Below are positions 26,707 to 36,956 of a stretch of 64,000 nucleotides of DNA, piece after piece. The stretch's first letter is position 1. Each line of letters opens with the position of its first letter. Position numbers and translations under genes: made by a program. The DNA is taken from contig NZ_FORQ01000002.1 of NCBI RefSeq assembly GCF_900114045.1, positions 372,001-436,000 on the forward strand, in the 5' to 3' direction. The notes below the pieces were generated by a model. That model made no database searches, was not told the origin of the DNA, and saw only the letters and a list, made by a program, of their open reading frames with translations. This stretch comes from Kaistella treverensis. Its GTDB lineage: Bacteria; Bacteroidota; Bacteroidia; Flavobacteriales; Weeksellaceae.

Positions 26707-28218
26707 ATGAATTTTAAAAAATACTTAGTAGTTTTCGCAGCGGCAGCGCTTGTTAGCTCATGTTCCCGTGATGATGATCCAACGCCACAGCCGAAACCGG
26801 AAACCGCTGTAACGCCGGTTCGCGCCAATGATTTTGTCTGGAAAGGACTAAATTCCTGGTATTACTGGCAAAAAAATGTACCTGCACTTGGCGACAGCTA
26901 TTTTAAAACGCCAAATGACTACGCAAATTTTGTAAATGCTAAAAAACCTGATGATTTATTTTACAGCCTGCTGTACGATTATCCAAATAAAGACCGTTTT
27001 TCCTGGATTGTTCCGGATTATAAAGAACTGATCGCTCAGTTTGCCGGAGTTTCCAAAAGTTCCGGAATGGACCTGAGTTTATATTTGAAAAACTCGGGAA
27101 ATACCGATGTTGTAGCAATTGTAAACTATATCGTTCCGAACTCACCTGCAGCAGCAGCCGGTTTAAAAAGAGGTGATGTCATCAGCGCAGTAAATGGCGC
27201 AGCATTAACCGTAAGCAATTATACCGCTTTGTTTGCGGACCAGTTTTCTGTAACAGTTGCTAAAGATGTTACAGTATCATCAGCAGGTATTACAACGTCC
27301 GGAACTGCAAAAACCGCCAACATAACCGCGGTGACTTTAGAGGAAAATCCGGTTGCTTACTACGAAACCAAAAAAATTAACGGTAAAAACATCGGATATT
27401 TGGTTTATAACGGCTTCCAGTCGAATTATAATGATGAGCTGAACGCGGCCTTTGGTCAGATGAAAGCTGATAATGTAACCGATCTTATTTTAGATTTACG
27501 ATATAATGGCGGCGGATCCGTAGAAACGGCTACAGCACTTGGCCAGATGGTAACAGGACAGTTTACCGGTAGCCCGTATGTTATTTTGGATTTTAACGAT
27601 AAGCACAACCAGTATGACGAAACCGATAATTTATCTACGACCGTAAATACGTATAGTTATAGCAGTGGAGGCGTACAAAATACCGGTGCAGTTCCAGTAA
27701 ACAGCTTGAACTTAAACAGAGTTTATGTGCTGACTTCCAGCGGTTCTGCATCTGCAAGTGAATTGACAATCCAGGGACTGAAAGCGTACATTAATGTAAC
27801 CACAATTGGTGGTGAAACGTACGGAAAGTTTGTGGGTTCCATCACCTTATACGATTCTCCAACTTCCGATTATACCGATGTTAATACACGAAATACATCG
27901 CATACCTGGGCAATGCAGCCGATTACTTTCTCCTATTATAACGGGAAAAAGCAGGAAAATCCAGTCTCCGGCGGTATCGCACCGAACTATGTTTTCGCAC
28001 CGGCTGATTATTTCGGAAAGCTGAAAGAATTTGGTGATGTTTCCGGCGATGTGGCTTTAGCAAAAGCTTTGGAATTGATTACAGGTGTAAGCGCGGGCGC
28101 AAATAAAATGGTGAGTCCGTACAACCCGAAACTGAAATTCCTGGGCACAAATTCTACTTTAACTCCATTCGGTTCCGAACTTTATTTGGAACATCCGGGA
28201 AAATATCTGAAAAAATAA
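26707..28218 (+). CDS. S41 family C-terminal-processing-like protease, lipoprotein
   Basis: 503 residues from the ATG at 26707 (MNFKKYL). The signal peptide ends at LVSSC, so the protein is lipidated. An N-terminal helical region (about 40-100) is followed by a PDZ domain (about 125-170, PNSPAAAAGLKRGDVISAVNG). The S41 catalytic domain follows, with DLILDLRYNGGG, the serine region SSGSASASELTIQGL and the lysine region GETYGKFVG. This is the usual serine-lysine dyad arrangement. Bacteroidota have many such exported lipoproteins that degrade or process envelope proteins. The upstream in-frame start at 26674 is rejected because it precedes the expected transcription start. Confidence 0.9.
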   Translation: MNFKKYLVVFAAAALVSSCSRDDDPTPQPKPETAVTPVRANDFVWKGLNSWYYWQKNVPALGDSYFKTPNDYANFVNAKKPDDLFYSLLYDYPNKDRFSWIVPDYKELIAQFAGVSKSSGMDLSLYLKNSGNTDVVAIVNYIVPNSPAAAAGLKRGDVISAVNGAALTVSNYTALFADQFSVTVAKDVTVSSAGITTSGTAKTANITAVTLEENPVAYYETKKINGKNIGYLVYNGFQSNYNDELNAAFGQMKADNVTDLILDLRYNGGGSVETATALGQMVTGQFTGSPYVILDFNDKHNQYDETDNLSTTVNTYSYSSGGVQNTGAVPVNSLNLNRVYVLTSSGSASASELTIQGLKAYINVTTIGGETYGKFVGSITLYDSPTSDYTDVNTRNTSHTWAMQPITFSYYNGKKQENPVSGGIAPNYVFAPADYFGKLKEFGDVSGDVALAKALELITGVSAGANKMVSPYNPKLKFLGTNSTLTPFGSELYLEHPGKYLKK

Positions 28219-28236
28219 TTTGATAGAAAATAGAAA

Positions 28237-28265
28237 AAAAACCGCTGTTTAAGGCGGTTTTTTTT
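28237..28265 (+). terminator. Terminator after the S41 protease gene
   Basis: Stem AAAACCGC / GCGGTTTT with a TGTTTAAG-type loop, followed by a run of T. Confidence 0.8.
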
Positions 28266-28335
28266 ATGTCCAGTTTTTTTTGGATAATATTGAAATTCAA
28301 ATTTTTAGTAAAAATATTTGTGTATTAAAATTTTA

Positions 28336-28372
28336 ATTCTACATTTGTAGAATAAACAATGCAATTGTAGAA
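28336..28372 (+). promoter_or_regulatory. BlaI-type operator overlapping the promoter of the blaI-M56 operon
   Basis: ATTCTACATTTGTAGAAT (28336-28353) is a perfect 18-base palindrome. Its centre holds TACA-TT-TGTA, the half-sites recognised by BlaI/MecI repressors. The same bases contain TACATTTG (28341-28347 with the preceding T), a TAnnTTTG -7 element. A second half-site, TTGTAGAA (28365-28372), abuts the start codon. The layout predicts autorepression. Confidence 0.75.
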
Positions 28373-28741
28373 ATGAAAACCAAATTAACCGAAGCGGAAA
28401 AAGAAGTGATGGAAATTTTATGGGAGCGTAAAACCGCTTTTATGAAAGATATTTTAGATGCTTTTAAGGAACCAAAACCTGCTTCAACCACGATTGCAAC
28501 TTTGTTAAAGCGGATGCAAAACAAAAATCTCGTGGGTTATAAAACTTTTGGCAATTCCCGCGAATATTTTCCGAAGATCGCCAAGGAAGTTTACTTCAAC
28601 CACGAAATGACTTCTATGATCGACCGTTTTTTCAACAGTTCAGTTTCGCAGTTCGCCTCATTTTTTACCTCAAATACAAAACTGTCGCAGCGCGAGCTGA
28701 AAGAACTTCGTGACATTATCGATAACAAAATAAACAAGTAG
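28373..28741 (+). CDS. BlaI/MecI/CopY family transcriptional repressor
   Basis: 122-residue winged-helix repressor. The N-terminal LTEAEKEVMEILWERK and the recognition region STTIATLLKRMQNKNLVGYK (about 38-57) match the Penicillinase_R family. The C-terminal part (about 75-120) forms the dimer and contains the region that proteases cut in BlaI and MecI. It is followed two bases later by the M56 sensor-like gene, the usual repressor-sensor pair. No beta-lactamase gene is next to it, so the regulated stress is unknown. Confidence 0.92.
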   Translation: MKTKLTEAEKEVMEILWERKTAFMKDILDAFKEPKPASTTIATLLKRMQNKNLVGYKTFGNSREYFPKIAKEVYFNHEMTSMIDRFFNSSVSQFASFFTSNTKLSQRELKELRDIIDNKINK

Positions 28742-28743
28742 CT

Positions 28744-30132
28744 ATGATACCAATTATTGTCAAAATAATCCTGTGCTCATCATTCCTGATTGGATTTTAC
28801 TTTCTTTTTTTGGAAAAGGAACGCACTTTACGGTTCAACAGATTTTTTCTTTTGACGGCGCTGTTTTTTTCGTATTCAATTCGGTTCATCGGCATTCCGG
28901 AAATTTTTCCGGCTAAAACAAGCAAAATTTTGGTTTTTGGCGAAACCTCCCAAACTGTAATTTCCGCTTCTCCAAAACTATTGGAAGCAAATTTCATTAA
29001 CTATTGGCTCCTTTTTTATGCAGTGGTGTCGGTTTTCTTTTTAGTGAAATTCATTTATTCCTTCATCAAAATTAAAAGAATCCAGGGTGAAAAGCTTCTT
29101 TTTAAAAATCAAAATATTCTGCTTTCGGAAAAAATTGAAGTACCCTTCAGTTTTTTAAATACCATTTTTTTGCCCTTAAAGCAGTCAAAAAATAGTGAAA
29201 TTGAAGAGCAGATTTTTCTTCACGAAAAATGTCACGTCGTGGAGAAACACAGTTTTGATTTGCTCCTTCTTGAATTTCTAAAGATTTTTTCCTGGTTTAA
29301 TCCGGCGCTTTTCCTCTACAAAAAAGCGATGATTGCGAATCATGAATTTTTGGCGGATGAATATGTTTTAAAGCATAATTTCAACATCAGAGATTACCAA
29401 AAATTAATTTTAAGTGAAATCAGAAGTTTAGAAAAGTTTGAACTTTCACATCAATTCAATTTTAACAACACCAAAAAACGGTTTATTATGATGACCACAA
29501 AAAATTCCCCAACCGCGGGCCTGAAAAAACTGGCATTTTTGCCTGTTTTAGCTATTTTAGCTTTATTTTTCACCAAGAAAATAAATGCCCAAACAACGAC
29601 AAATAAAGTTTCAGAACAAAAAGTTTCTCCTGAAATTAAAGACATTGCAATTCCGGAGGTGAAAAGTATCATTCCGGAAGTGAAAATTTTCGAGGAAAAA
29701 ACTTCGAAAATTGAAGAATTTCCGCCGGTAAAAATGGATACGATCCGTAAAAAAGTATCAGCACCAGACAACGCGACGGTTCCTCCACCGCCGCCACCGC
29801 CAAGTGAATTTGAACAAGTTCTTCCTCAATTTCCGGGCGGTCTCAACGCTTTGCGCCAGGCTATCGGCCAAACCTTTGATACTTCAGTCATTAAGAACAT
29901 TGAAGGTTTACTGAAAACAACTGTTTTCCTGAGCATTGATGAAAAGGGGAAAGTGACAAATGTTGTGGCGGAAGGCGACAATTTTGCTTTCAACAGAGAA
30001 GCGGAACGTGCAACAAAATTTGCCACGAATGGGAAATTATTTATACCTGCAACAGAAGACGGTGTGCCGGTTAAAACTGCCATGAAACTGCCGATTACCA
30101 TGAAGTTTGAAAGCGCTGCAAGCATGAAATAA
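28744..30132 (+). CDS. M56 (BlaR1-like) membrane protease with C-terminal TonB domain
   Basis: 462 residues. The N-terminal half has about three to four membrane segments (5-23, 33-50, 85-108 and about 262-280) and a zinc-protease site HEKCH (160-164), with the downstream helix HEFLADEYVL supplying the usual Glu. This is the BlaR1/MecR1 sensor-protease layout without the penicillin-binding sensor domain. After a Pro/Glu/Lys-rich linker and six consecutive prolines (about 347-352), the periplasmic end (about 360-460) is a TonB C-terminal domain (FPGGLNALRQAIGQ...TVFLSIDEKGKVTNV). BlaR1-TonB fusions are common in Bacteroidota; the signal they sense is not known. Confidence 0.85.
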   Translation: MIPIIVKIILCSSFLIGFYFLFLEKERTLRFNRFFLLTALFFSYSIRFIGIPEIFPAKTSKILVFGETSQTVISASPKLLEANFINYWLLFYAVVSVFFLVKFIYSFIKIKRIQGEKLLFKNQNILLSEKIEVPFSFLNTIFLPLKQSKNSEIEEQIFLHEKCHVVEKHSFDLLLLEFLKIFSWFNPALFLYKKAMIANHEFLADEYVLKHNFNIRDYQKLILSEIRSLEKFELSHQFNFNNTKKRFIMMTTKNSPTAGLKKLAFLPVLAILALFFTKKINAQTTTNKVSEQKVSPEIKDIAIPEVKSIIPEVKIFEEKTSKIEEFPPVKMDTIRKKVSAPDNATVPPPPPPPSEFEQVLPQFPGGLNALRQAIGQTFDTSVIKNIEGLLKTTVFLSIDEKGKVTNVVAEGDNFAFNREAERATKFATNGKLFIPATEDGVPVKTAMKLPITMKFESAASMK

Positions 30133-30227
30133 ATTCCATTTCCAAGCAGAAGTAAATAGAAAAAAAATGATTGTTTTGCCGCCAAAATTTTTCGCTAATC
30201 AAATAAAATACAGTCTTTTAAATTCCG

Positions 30228-30235
30228 TATTTTTG
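30228..30235 (+). promoter_or_regulatory. Promoter -7 element of uvrB
   Basis: TATTTTTG with only four bases (CAAA) before the uvrB ATG. This predicts a leaderless transcript. Confidence 0.7.
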
Positions 30236-30239
30236 CAAA

Positions 30240-32234
<1,995 letters not shown>

Positions 32235-32328
32235 TTAATCATTATCTATTTCGAAAAAAAATGCTTCTGAAGCAGGAAATAAATTGAACAGGAACTTTTC
32301 GGTTTAATTTTGATCTTGTTAAAAAACA

Positions 32329-32360
32329 AAAAATATCGTCTTTTAAGGCGATATTTTTTC
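32329..32360. terminator. Bidirectional terminator between uvrB and DUF3820
   Basis: AAAAATATCG / CGATATTTTT stem with a short loop (TCTTTTAAGG) and flanking A and T runs. It serves both convergent genes. Confidence 0.85.
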
Positions 32361-32363
32361 TAT

Positions 32364-32627
32364 TTAGAATTTGTAAATTTTCTTTGAAGATTTCATCGGT
32401 GCCGTGCTTTGCCGAAGCGGTTTCAGCAAATCCATTAAACCATTGAGTTTTATTTCATAAATGGTGGAAAGCTGCATGCCCAGTTTTCCTCTTGGCATAC
32501 CTTGCCTTTGAAACCATTCCAAATAATTCACGGGTAAATCGACCAAAAAAACGCCTTTGTATTTGCCAAAAGGCATTTCGGTTTCGCAGATTTCCTTTAA
32601 AATTTCCGGTCTTAATTCTGGTATCAT
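32364..32627 (-). CDS. DUF3820 family protein
   Basis: 87-residue soluble protein starting at the ATG at 32625-32627 (MIPELRPEILKEI). The motif MPFGKYKGVFLVDLPVNYLEWF (about 18-39) is the signature of DUF3820, a family sometimes described as a quorum-sensing-regulated virulence factor but without an established activity. A longer start at 32657 is possible but lies within the AI-2E gene. With the chosen start only one base separates it from the upstream stop, suggesting coupled translation. The C-terminal third is rich in Lys and Ser. Confidence 0.8.
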   Translation of the reverse strand: MIPELRPEILKEICETEMPFGKYKGVFLVDLPVNYLEWFQRQGMPRGKLGMQLSTIYEIKLNGLMDLLKPLRQSTAPMKSSKKIYKF

Positions 32628-32628
32628 C

Positions 32629-33711
32629 TTAAATGCTGAGGTCAATTTTTTCTTCAATTTCTTTCGGTTCCGGAAGAATCAGCTCATTGTCGTCATCCGC
32701 AAACTCGTCTCGGTAAACCTGGATTAAAAGTACGGTAATGGAAATCAGAATCGGCCCGAAAATCAAGCCCATAAAGCCGAAAACATTTAAGCCTAAAATA
32801 ATTCCAAAAACGGTATTTAAAGGGTGAATATTTTCCAGTTTTTTCAGTAAAGTAAAGCGTAATAAATTGTCGGTAAGTCCCACAACGATAACACAGTACA
32901 GCGCCAAACCAATGCCTGAACCAACGTTTCCTTCGGCAATCATAAAAATACAGACCGGAACGTAAACTATAGCCGCCCCGACAATCGGCAACATCGCGCC
33001 GACGCAGGTTAGTGCAAAAAGCAAAAACGGGCTGGGCGCACCGAAAATAAAATAGCCAATAATAGCAATAATTCCCTGTCCGATGGCGACAACCGGAATT
33101 CCGATCGCATTTGCCATCACCATTTTCTGAATTTTTTCGCCCAAAAGATTGACGTTGGATTTTTTCAACGGTGCGGAACTTCGCATCAGCCTTTCAAAAA
33201 GTCGGGGTTTTTCGAGCAAAAAATAAAGAATAAAATACATTGAAACCAAAACGGTTAGCGTATTGAAAGTTCCGCTCAGCGCCGAGGTGGAATATTTTCC
33301 AACATTATCTTTCAGCTTGGTAAGATTGTCTTCGCTTAAAACATCAATATGTGTTTTGCTGTAGATATAATCGTGGATTTTATCAATAAAAATATTGAAC
33401 TTTTCCATGTACGCCGTTGCATTTCCGAGTTTGTCAATCAGCATATCGATAATGAAATATACGGGCAGAATTAAAATAACCAAAGTGCCCAAAATTATCA
33501 GCAACGACGCTGCCCAGGGTTTCCAGTTTTTTTCTTCCTGCAGGTAAAGATTGTATTTCCGTGTAATGACATACAAGGTAATTGCGCCCAGCAAAGACGG
33601 AATAAACAGCGATAGATTGTACGCAATAAGAAGCGCCAAAACTACGATGACAAGCAGCAAAAAAATCTGCTTGATAACTATTTCACTAATTTGGTGTTTT
33701 TTATTTGGCAT
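32629..33711 (-). CDS. AI-2E family transporter (TqsA/YdiK-like)
   Basis: 360-residue inner-membrane protein with about seven to eight hydrophobic segments. The first (about 12-48) is a long pair, and the C-terminal set includes LALYCVIVVGLTDNLLRFTLLKKLENIHPLNTVFGIILGL, the typical AI-2E transporter block. Family members move autoinducer-2 or small ions, and some act as sodium/proton antiporters; the substrate here is unknown. The acidic C-terminal tail (EFADDDNELILPEPKEIEEK) is cytoplasmic. Upstream of DUF3820 with a one-base gap. Confidence 0.88.
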   Translation of the reverse strand: MPNKKHQISEIVIKQIFLLLVIVVLALLIAYNLSLFIPSLLGAITLYVITRKYNLYLQEEKNWKPWAASLLIILGTLVILILPVYFIIDMLIDKLGNATAYMEKFNIFIDKIHDYIYSKTHIDVLSEDNLTKLKDNVGKYSTSALSGTFNTLTVLVSMYFILYFLLEKPRLFERLMRSSAPLKKSNVNLLGEKIQKMVMANAIGIPVVAIGQGIIAIIGYFIFGAPSPFLLFALTCVGAMLPIVGAAIVYVPVCIFMIAEGNVGSGIGLALYCVIVVGLTDNLLRFTLLKKLENIHPLNTVFGIILGLNVFGFMGLIFGPILISITVLLIQVYRDEFADDDNELILPEPKEIEEKIDLSI

Positions 33712-33788
33712 TTTCTGGTATTAAAAAAGCAATGGAAATCCATTGCTTTCAAATGTACATTTATTCCTGAAAAGAATGTAAAAATAAT

Positions 33789-34520
33789 TTAATCTTTCGT
33801 GATAATTGGGCGCGGTCTGCCGCAAAAAGCAACGTAGAGCGAATACATTACGACCAGGAAAATAGGCATGGTGAAAATAATTCCAATTCCGCATAGGAAA
33901 ACGCCGCAAATGCTTACCAGCAAACCTAGAAGTGAAGTTCCGAGAAATACGCCGTAATTTTCTTTGGCAATATTAAAGGATTTTTTCAGCGCGTCGGAAA
34001 AAGAAGCATTTTCAAATAACAGAATCGGATAGCCCAACATAAAGAAAGGAAGAACGAAAAGTCCCGGGACAAAACACATCGCGAATGAAATTCCTAAAGC
34101 GATGCTCATTACTAATGTGTACAACACAATGTTCAGAAAATTCTGTTTAAATCCTATAAATATATCAGAAAAATCAAGTCTTTCATTCAAATTATATTTA
34201 TTCGCAAGGTAAATTATACCCACATAAAAAGGTGCAAGAAGCAAAGTTACCAAACCGGATAAACCGTAATACGTGCGAATGCCGGGAATCGACCACATAT
34301 TTTCAGACAGCGTTTCGGGTGAATTTTGAATTTCTTCTAATAATTCTTCGGACTGAAATCCCGAAATAGGCTGAATTAAAAATGAAATTAAAAACATGAG
34401 TAAAAATGCCCCGATGGCATAGAGAAAAATGCCTTTGTAAATATCGAAAGCGTGCGCGATTATAGCGCCTGCCGACCGCTCCGGCCCGTTTGATTGTTTA
34501 AAATCCTGAAAAGTTTCCAT
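33789..34520 (-). CDS. Multi-pass membrane protein of unknown function
   Basis: 243 residues with about six hydrophobic segments (about 32-50, 85-105, 130-152, 158-178, 193-218 and 215-235). An early charged loop (SEELLEEIQNSPETLSE) lies between the first and second segments. The repeated FSDIFIGFKQNF...LLFENASFSDALKKSF pattern is that of cytosolic amphipathic helices seen in DUF975-like and YciC-like integral membrane proteins. Related proteins are sometimes labelled beta-carotene monooxygenase in this group, for which I see no support. It is probably paralogous to the gene just upstream (34566-35309) and co-transcribed with it. Confidence 0.7.
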   Translation of the reverse strand: METFQDFKQSNGPERSAGAIIAHAFDIYKGIFLYAIGAFLLMFLISFLIQPISGFQSEELLEEIQNSPETLSENMWSIPGIRTYYGLSGLVTLLLAPFYVGIIYLANKYNLNERLDFSDIFIGFKQNFLNIVLYTLVMSIALGISFAMCFVPGLFVLPFFMLGYPILLFENASFSDALKKSFNIAKENYGVFLGTSLLGLLVSICGVFLCGIGIIFTMPIFLVVMYSLYVAFCGRPRPIITKD

Positions 34521-34565
34521 AGTTGTTTAGATGTTTTTTCAAATTTATCATAATTTGTAAACATC

Positions 34566-35309
34566 TCATAATTTTTTCGCACTTTTTGGTTCAATTTCTC
34601 GGAAAAATTGTTGGTATAATGCATAAATGACAGCATGCCAAAACGGAAAAGTGAGTAAAAAACCAAAACCGAAAAGCAAAAGTCCGGAAAGACTGAAAAT
34701 TATCGCCACGATTATCGCAATTAAAGCGGTGGTAAAATCTTTTTTCAAGGCTTTAAATGTCAACCGGATTCCCTCAAAAGTATTGATATTGCTAAAAAAC
34801 ATCAGCGGAACCGAAAATGCGGTGAGAATCAGCCAAACCACGCCCAAAACTATTAATGAATTGGCGTAGGAAAAAATAATGAGCCAAAACAGGTAAAAAC
34901 CAAAAAATTTAAAAAAAGCAAAACCCATATAGCCGGCGAAAAGATCGTTCATAACCACGGGCTGTTTCAGGTCAATTTTGCGGTAAATCTGATAGAAGCC
35001 CACATTCAGTGGATTCAGCAGCGCAAGTAGAATAAAAATTCCAAAAACAAAGCCCTGCATTTGCGGTAGCAATGCCACTTCCTGCATTTTCGCGTTGAAA
35101 GCCGGCATATCGGTTTTAATTAAATCTGCGTACGGCGCCAGCGCATCCCAAAGTCCAAAATATCTGAAAAGATAAAAATAACCCATAAACAGCAGCGAAA
35201 AATACAAAAGACTGTACACGAGTTGAAAAAGCAACGTTTTGTTCCAGTACGCAAACGCGGTTTTCAAAATATCGCTCAGGTTGCCTTTCGACGGGTAATT
35301 TTTTTCCAT
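34566..35309 (-). CDS. Multi-pass membrane protein, probable paralogue of its neighbour
   Basis: 247 residues with about six hydrophobic segments. It has the same overall order as the neighbouring gene: a short cytosolic start, two early segments, a VMNDLFAGYMGFAFFKFF cytosolic helix that corresponds to FSDIFIGFKQNFLNIV in the neighbour, then INTFEGIRLTFKALKKD before the last two segments. Similarity is in layout more than in identity. Function unknown. The stop codon is 45 bases from the next gene on the same strand. Confidence 0.7.
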   Translation of the reverse strand: MEKNYPSKGNLSDILKTAFAYWNKTLLFQLVYSLLYFSLLFMGYFYLFRYFGLWDALAPYADLIKTDMPAFNAKMQEVALLPQMQGFVFGIFILLALLNPLNVGFYQIYRKIDLKQPVVMNDLFAGYMGFAFFKFFGFYLFWLIIFSYANSLIVLGVVWLILTAFSVPLMFFSNINTFEGIRLTFKALKKDFTTALIAIIVAIIFSLSGLLLFGFGFLLTFPFWHAVIYALYQQFFREIEPKSAKKL

Positions 35310-35353
35310 GCCGCAAAAATAAGCAAATCCTGAAGATTAAATTTTTAAAACAC

Positions 35354-35361
35354 TAATTTTG
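35354..35361 (+). promoter_or_regulatory. Promoter -7 element of pabB
   Basis: TAATTTTG, a TAnnTTTG match, with four bases (CCAA) before the pabB ATG. The transcript should be leaderless. Confidence 0.65.
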
Positions 35362-35365
35362 CCAA

Positions 35366-36343
35366 ATGCTGGAAAATAACCATCCGAACTTTTTGGTGAT
35401 GGACGAGCTTTCGTTCTCGAAAGTTCCTTTCTTTTTTATGATTGATTTTTTGGTGGAAAAAGTGGAAATTTTTACTGAAAACCAAATTTCGGAAAATGGT
35501 TTATCAATTGATTTTCAAAGCATTAAAACCGAAAAATTTGGCCAAACAACGGCTAAAAAATTTCAACTTAAAGTTTTCCCGCAAGCTGCGGAAATTTATC
35601 ACAAAGGTTTTGATTTGGTTCAGAGTAATTTGCGACGCGGAAATTCCTATCTTACAAACTATACTTGCAAAACTGAAATCGAAATCGACTTGAATTTAAA
35701 GCAGATTTTCGAGCTTTCAGAAGCAAAATACAAGGTTTTATATAAAGATCAATTTGTGTGTTTTTCGCCCGAAACATTTATTGAAATTAAAGAAAACCGC
35801 ATTTCCACGCACCCCATGAAAGGCACCATTGATGCTTCAATAGAAAATGCTGTTGAGGTTTTGAAAAACAATTCGAAAGAAAAAGCGGAACATTACACGG
35901 TGGTGGATTTGCTTCGGAACGATTTAAGCCGCGTTGCTGATGACGTGAAAGTTGATGAATTCCAAAGAATTGATTTGATCAAAACCGCGCAGAAAAATTT
36001 ATACGCCATGAGTTCTGAAATTTCGGGCACGGTAAAACCAAATTTTCGGGGCAAAATTGGCAGTATTTTTCGTGAACTTTTGCCCGCAGGTTCCATTTTA
36101 GGTGCACCAAAACGAAAAACTTTAGAAATAATTTTAGAAGCTGAAAACTACAAGCGTGGCTTCTACACTGGCGTTTGCGGCTGGTTCGATGGCGAAGATC
36201 TGGATTCCGGTGTCATGATTCGTTTCATCGAAAAAGAAGGCGAAAAACTTTATTTTAAAAGCGGTGGTGGAATCACACATTTGAGTAATTTTGCCGACGA
36301 ATATCAAGAAATGATAAATAAAATTTATGTCCCAATTCATTGA
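35366..36343 (+). CDS. pabB: Aminodeoxychorismate synthase component I
   Basis: Chorismate-binding enzyme that makes 4-amino-4-deoxychorismate for folate. The 325 residues cover the C-terminal catalytic region and lack most of the N-terminal domain, a short form common in Bacteroidota. The motif HPMKGTIDAS carries the lysine (PxKGT) that separates PabB from TrpE, which has alanine there. Further blocks are LLRNDLSRVA, PAGSILGAPKRKT and the end TGVCGWFDG...FKSGGGIT. It overlaps pabC by 17 bases, so the two folate steps are coupled. A glutaminase partner (PabA) is not in the window. Confidence 0.92.
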   Translation: MLENNHPNFLVMDELSFSKVPFFFMIDFLVEKVEIFTENQISENGLSIDFQSIKTEKFGQTTAKKFQLKVFPQAAEIYHKGFDLVQSNLRRGNSYLTNYTCKTEIEIDLNLKQIFELSEAKYKVLYKDQFVCFSPETFIEIKENRISTHPMKGTIDASIENAVEVLKNNSKEKAEHYTVVDLLRNDLSRVADDVKVDEFQRIDLIKTAQKNLYAMSSEISGTVKPNFRGKIGSIFRELLPAGSILGAPKRKTLEIILEAENYKRGFYTGVCGWFDGEDLDSGVMIRFIEKEGEKLYFKSGGGITHLSNFADEYQEMINKIYVPIH

Positions 36344-36953
36344 AAGTATTAAAGTAGACGACCGAAAGATTTTTATGCTGGAGCTGCATCAGCACCGCGT
36401 AAATGAGACGTTCTCTTATTTTGGGCATGAAAACCCGCTTAATTTAGCCCAGGTTTTTAAAAATCTGGATCATCAGGAAGAAGGTTTGTATAAATTTAAA
36501 GTGACCTACGGTTTAGACGGAAAATTCCGCACACAGATGATTCCGTACGCGATTTCGGAAAAAGCAAATTTCGAACTGGTAGAAAATAATTCCTACGATT
36601 ACGCTTTTAAATTCGAAGACCGAACCGAGCTGGAACACATGAAACAGCGCTCCCGGGCTGCCGAAATTATCATTGTAAAAAATAATCATATTACGGACAC
36701 GTCTTATTCCAACCTGATTTTCAAAAAAGGCAAAGATTGGTTTACGCCGAAAAGTTTTTTGCTGAACGGCGTTCAAAGACAGCATTTGCTGAAAACCAAA
36801 AAAATTAAGGAAGCAGAAGTTACGCTCCAAAACATCCACGATTTCAGCCATTTCCAACTCATTAACGCGATGAATAATCTGGATGATCAGCTGATTTACC
36901 CGATTTCTAAAATTAAAAATTTGCCGCAAAAACCGGGAGCTGAAGCTTTTTAA
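36327..36953 (+). CDS. pabC: Class IV aminotransferase-like protein, probable aminodeoxychorismate lyase
   Basis: PLP enzyme of fold type IV expected to release 4-aminobenzoate and pyruvate from aminodeoxychorismate. At 208 residues it is short for the family (about 270). Recognisable blocks are ITDTSYSNLIFKKG (about 118-131, the exE.sxsNl region) and LLNGVQRQHLL (about 145-155). Lys95 (AFKFEDRTELEHM) is in a plausible position for the PLP lysine, but the local sequence is diverged and I am not certain. The overlap with pabB is the strongest support for the function. Confidence 0.8.
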   Translation: MSQFIESIKVDDRKIFMLELHQHRVNETFSYFGHENPLNLAQVFKNLDHQEEGLYKFKVTYGLDGKFRTQMIPYAISEKANFELVENNSYDYAFKFEDRTELEHMKQRSRAAEIIIVKNNHITDTSYSNLIFKKGKDWFTPKSFLLNGVQRQHLLKTKKIKEAEVTLQNIHDFSHFQLINAMNNLDDQLIYPISKIKNLPQKPGAEAF

Positions 36954-36956
36954 AAT

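Noticed and set aside
26685-26828. N-terminal extension of the small lipoprotein gene
   Set aside because: It would precede the TAGATTTG promoter and remove the lipoprotein signal from the N-terminus.
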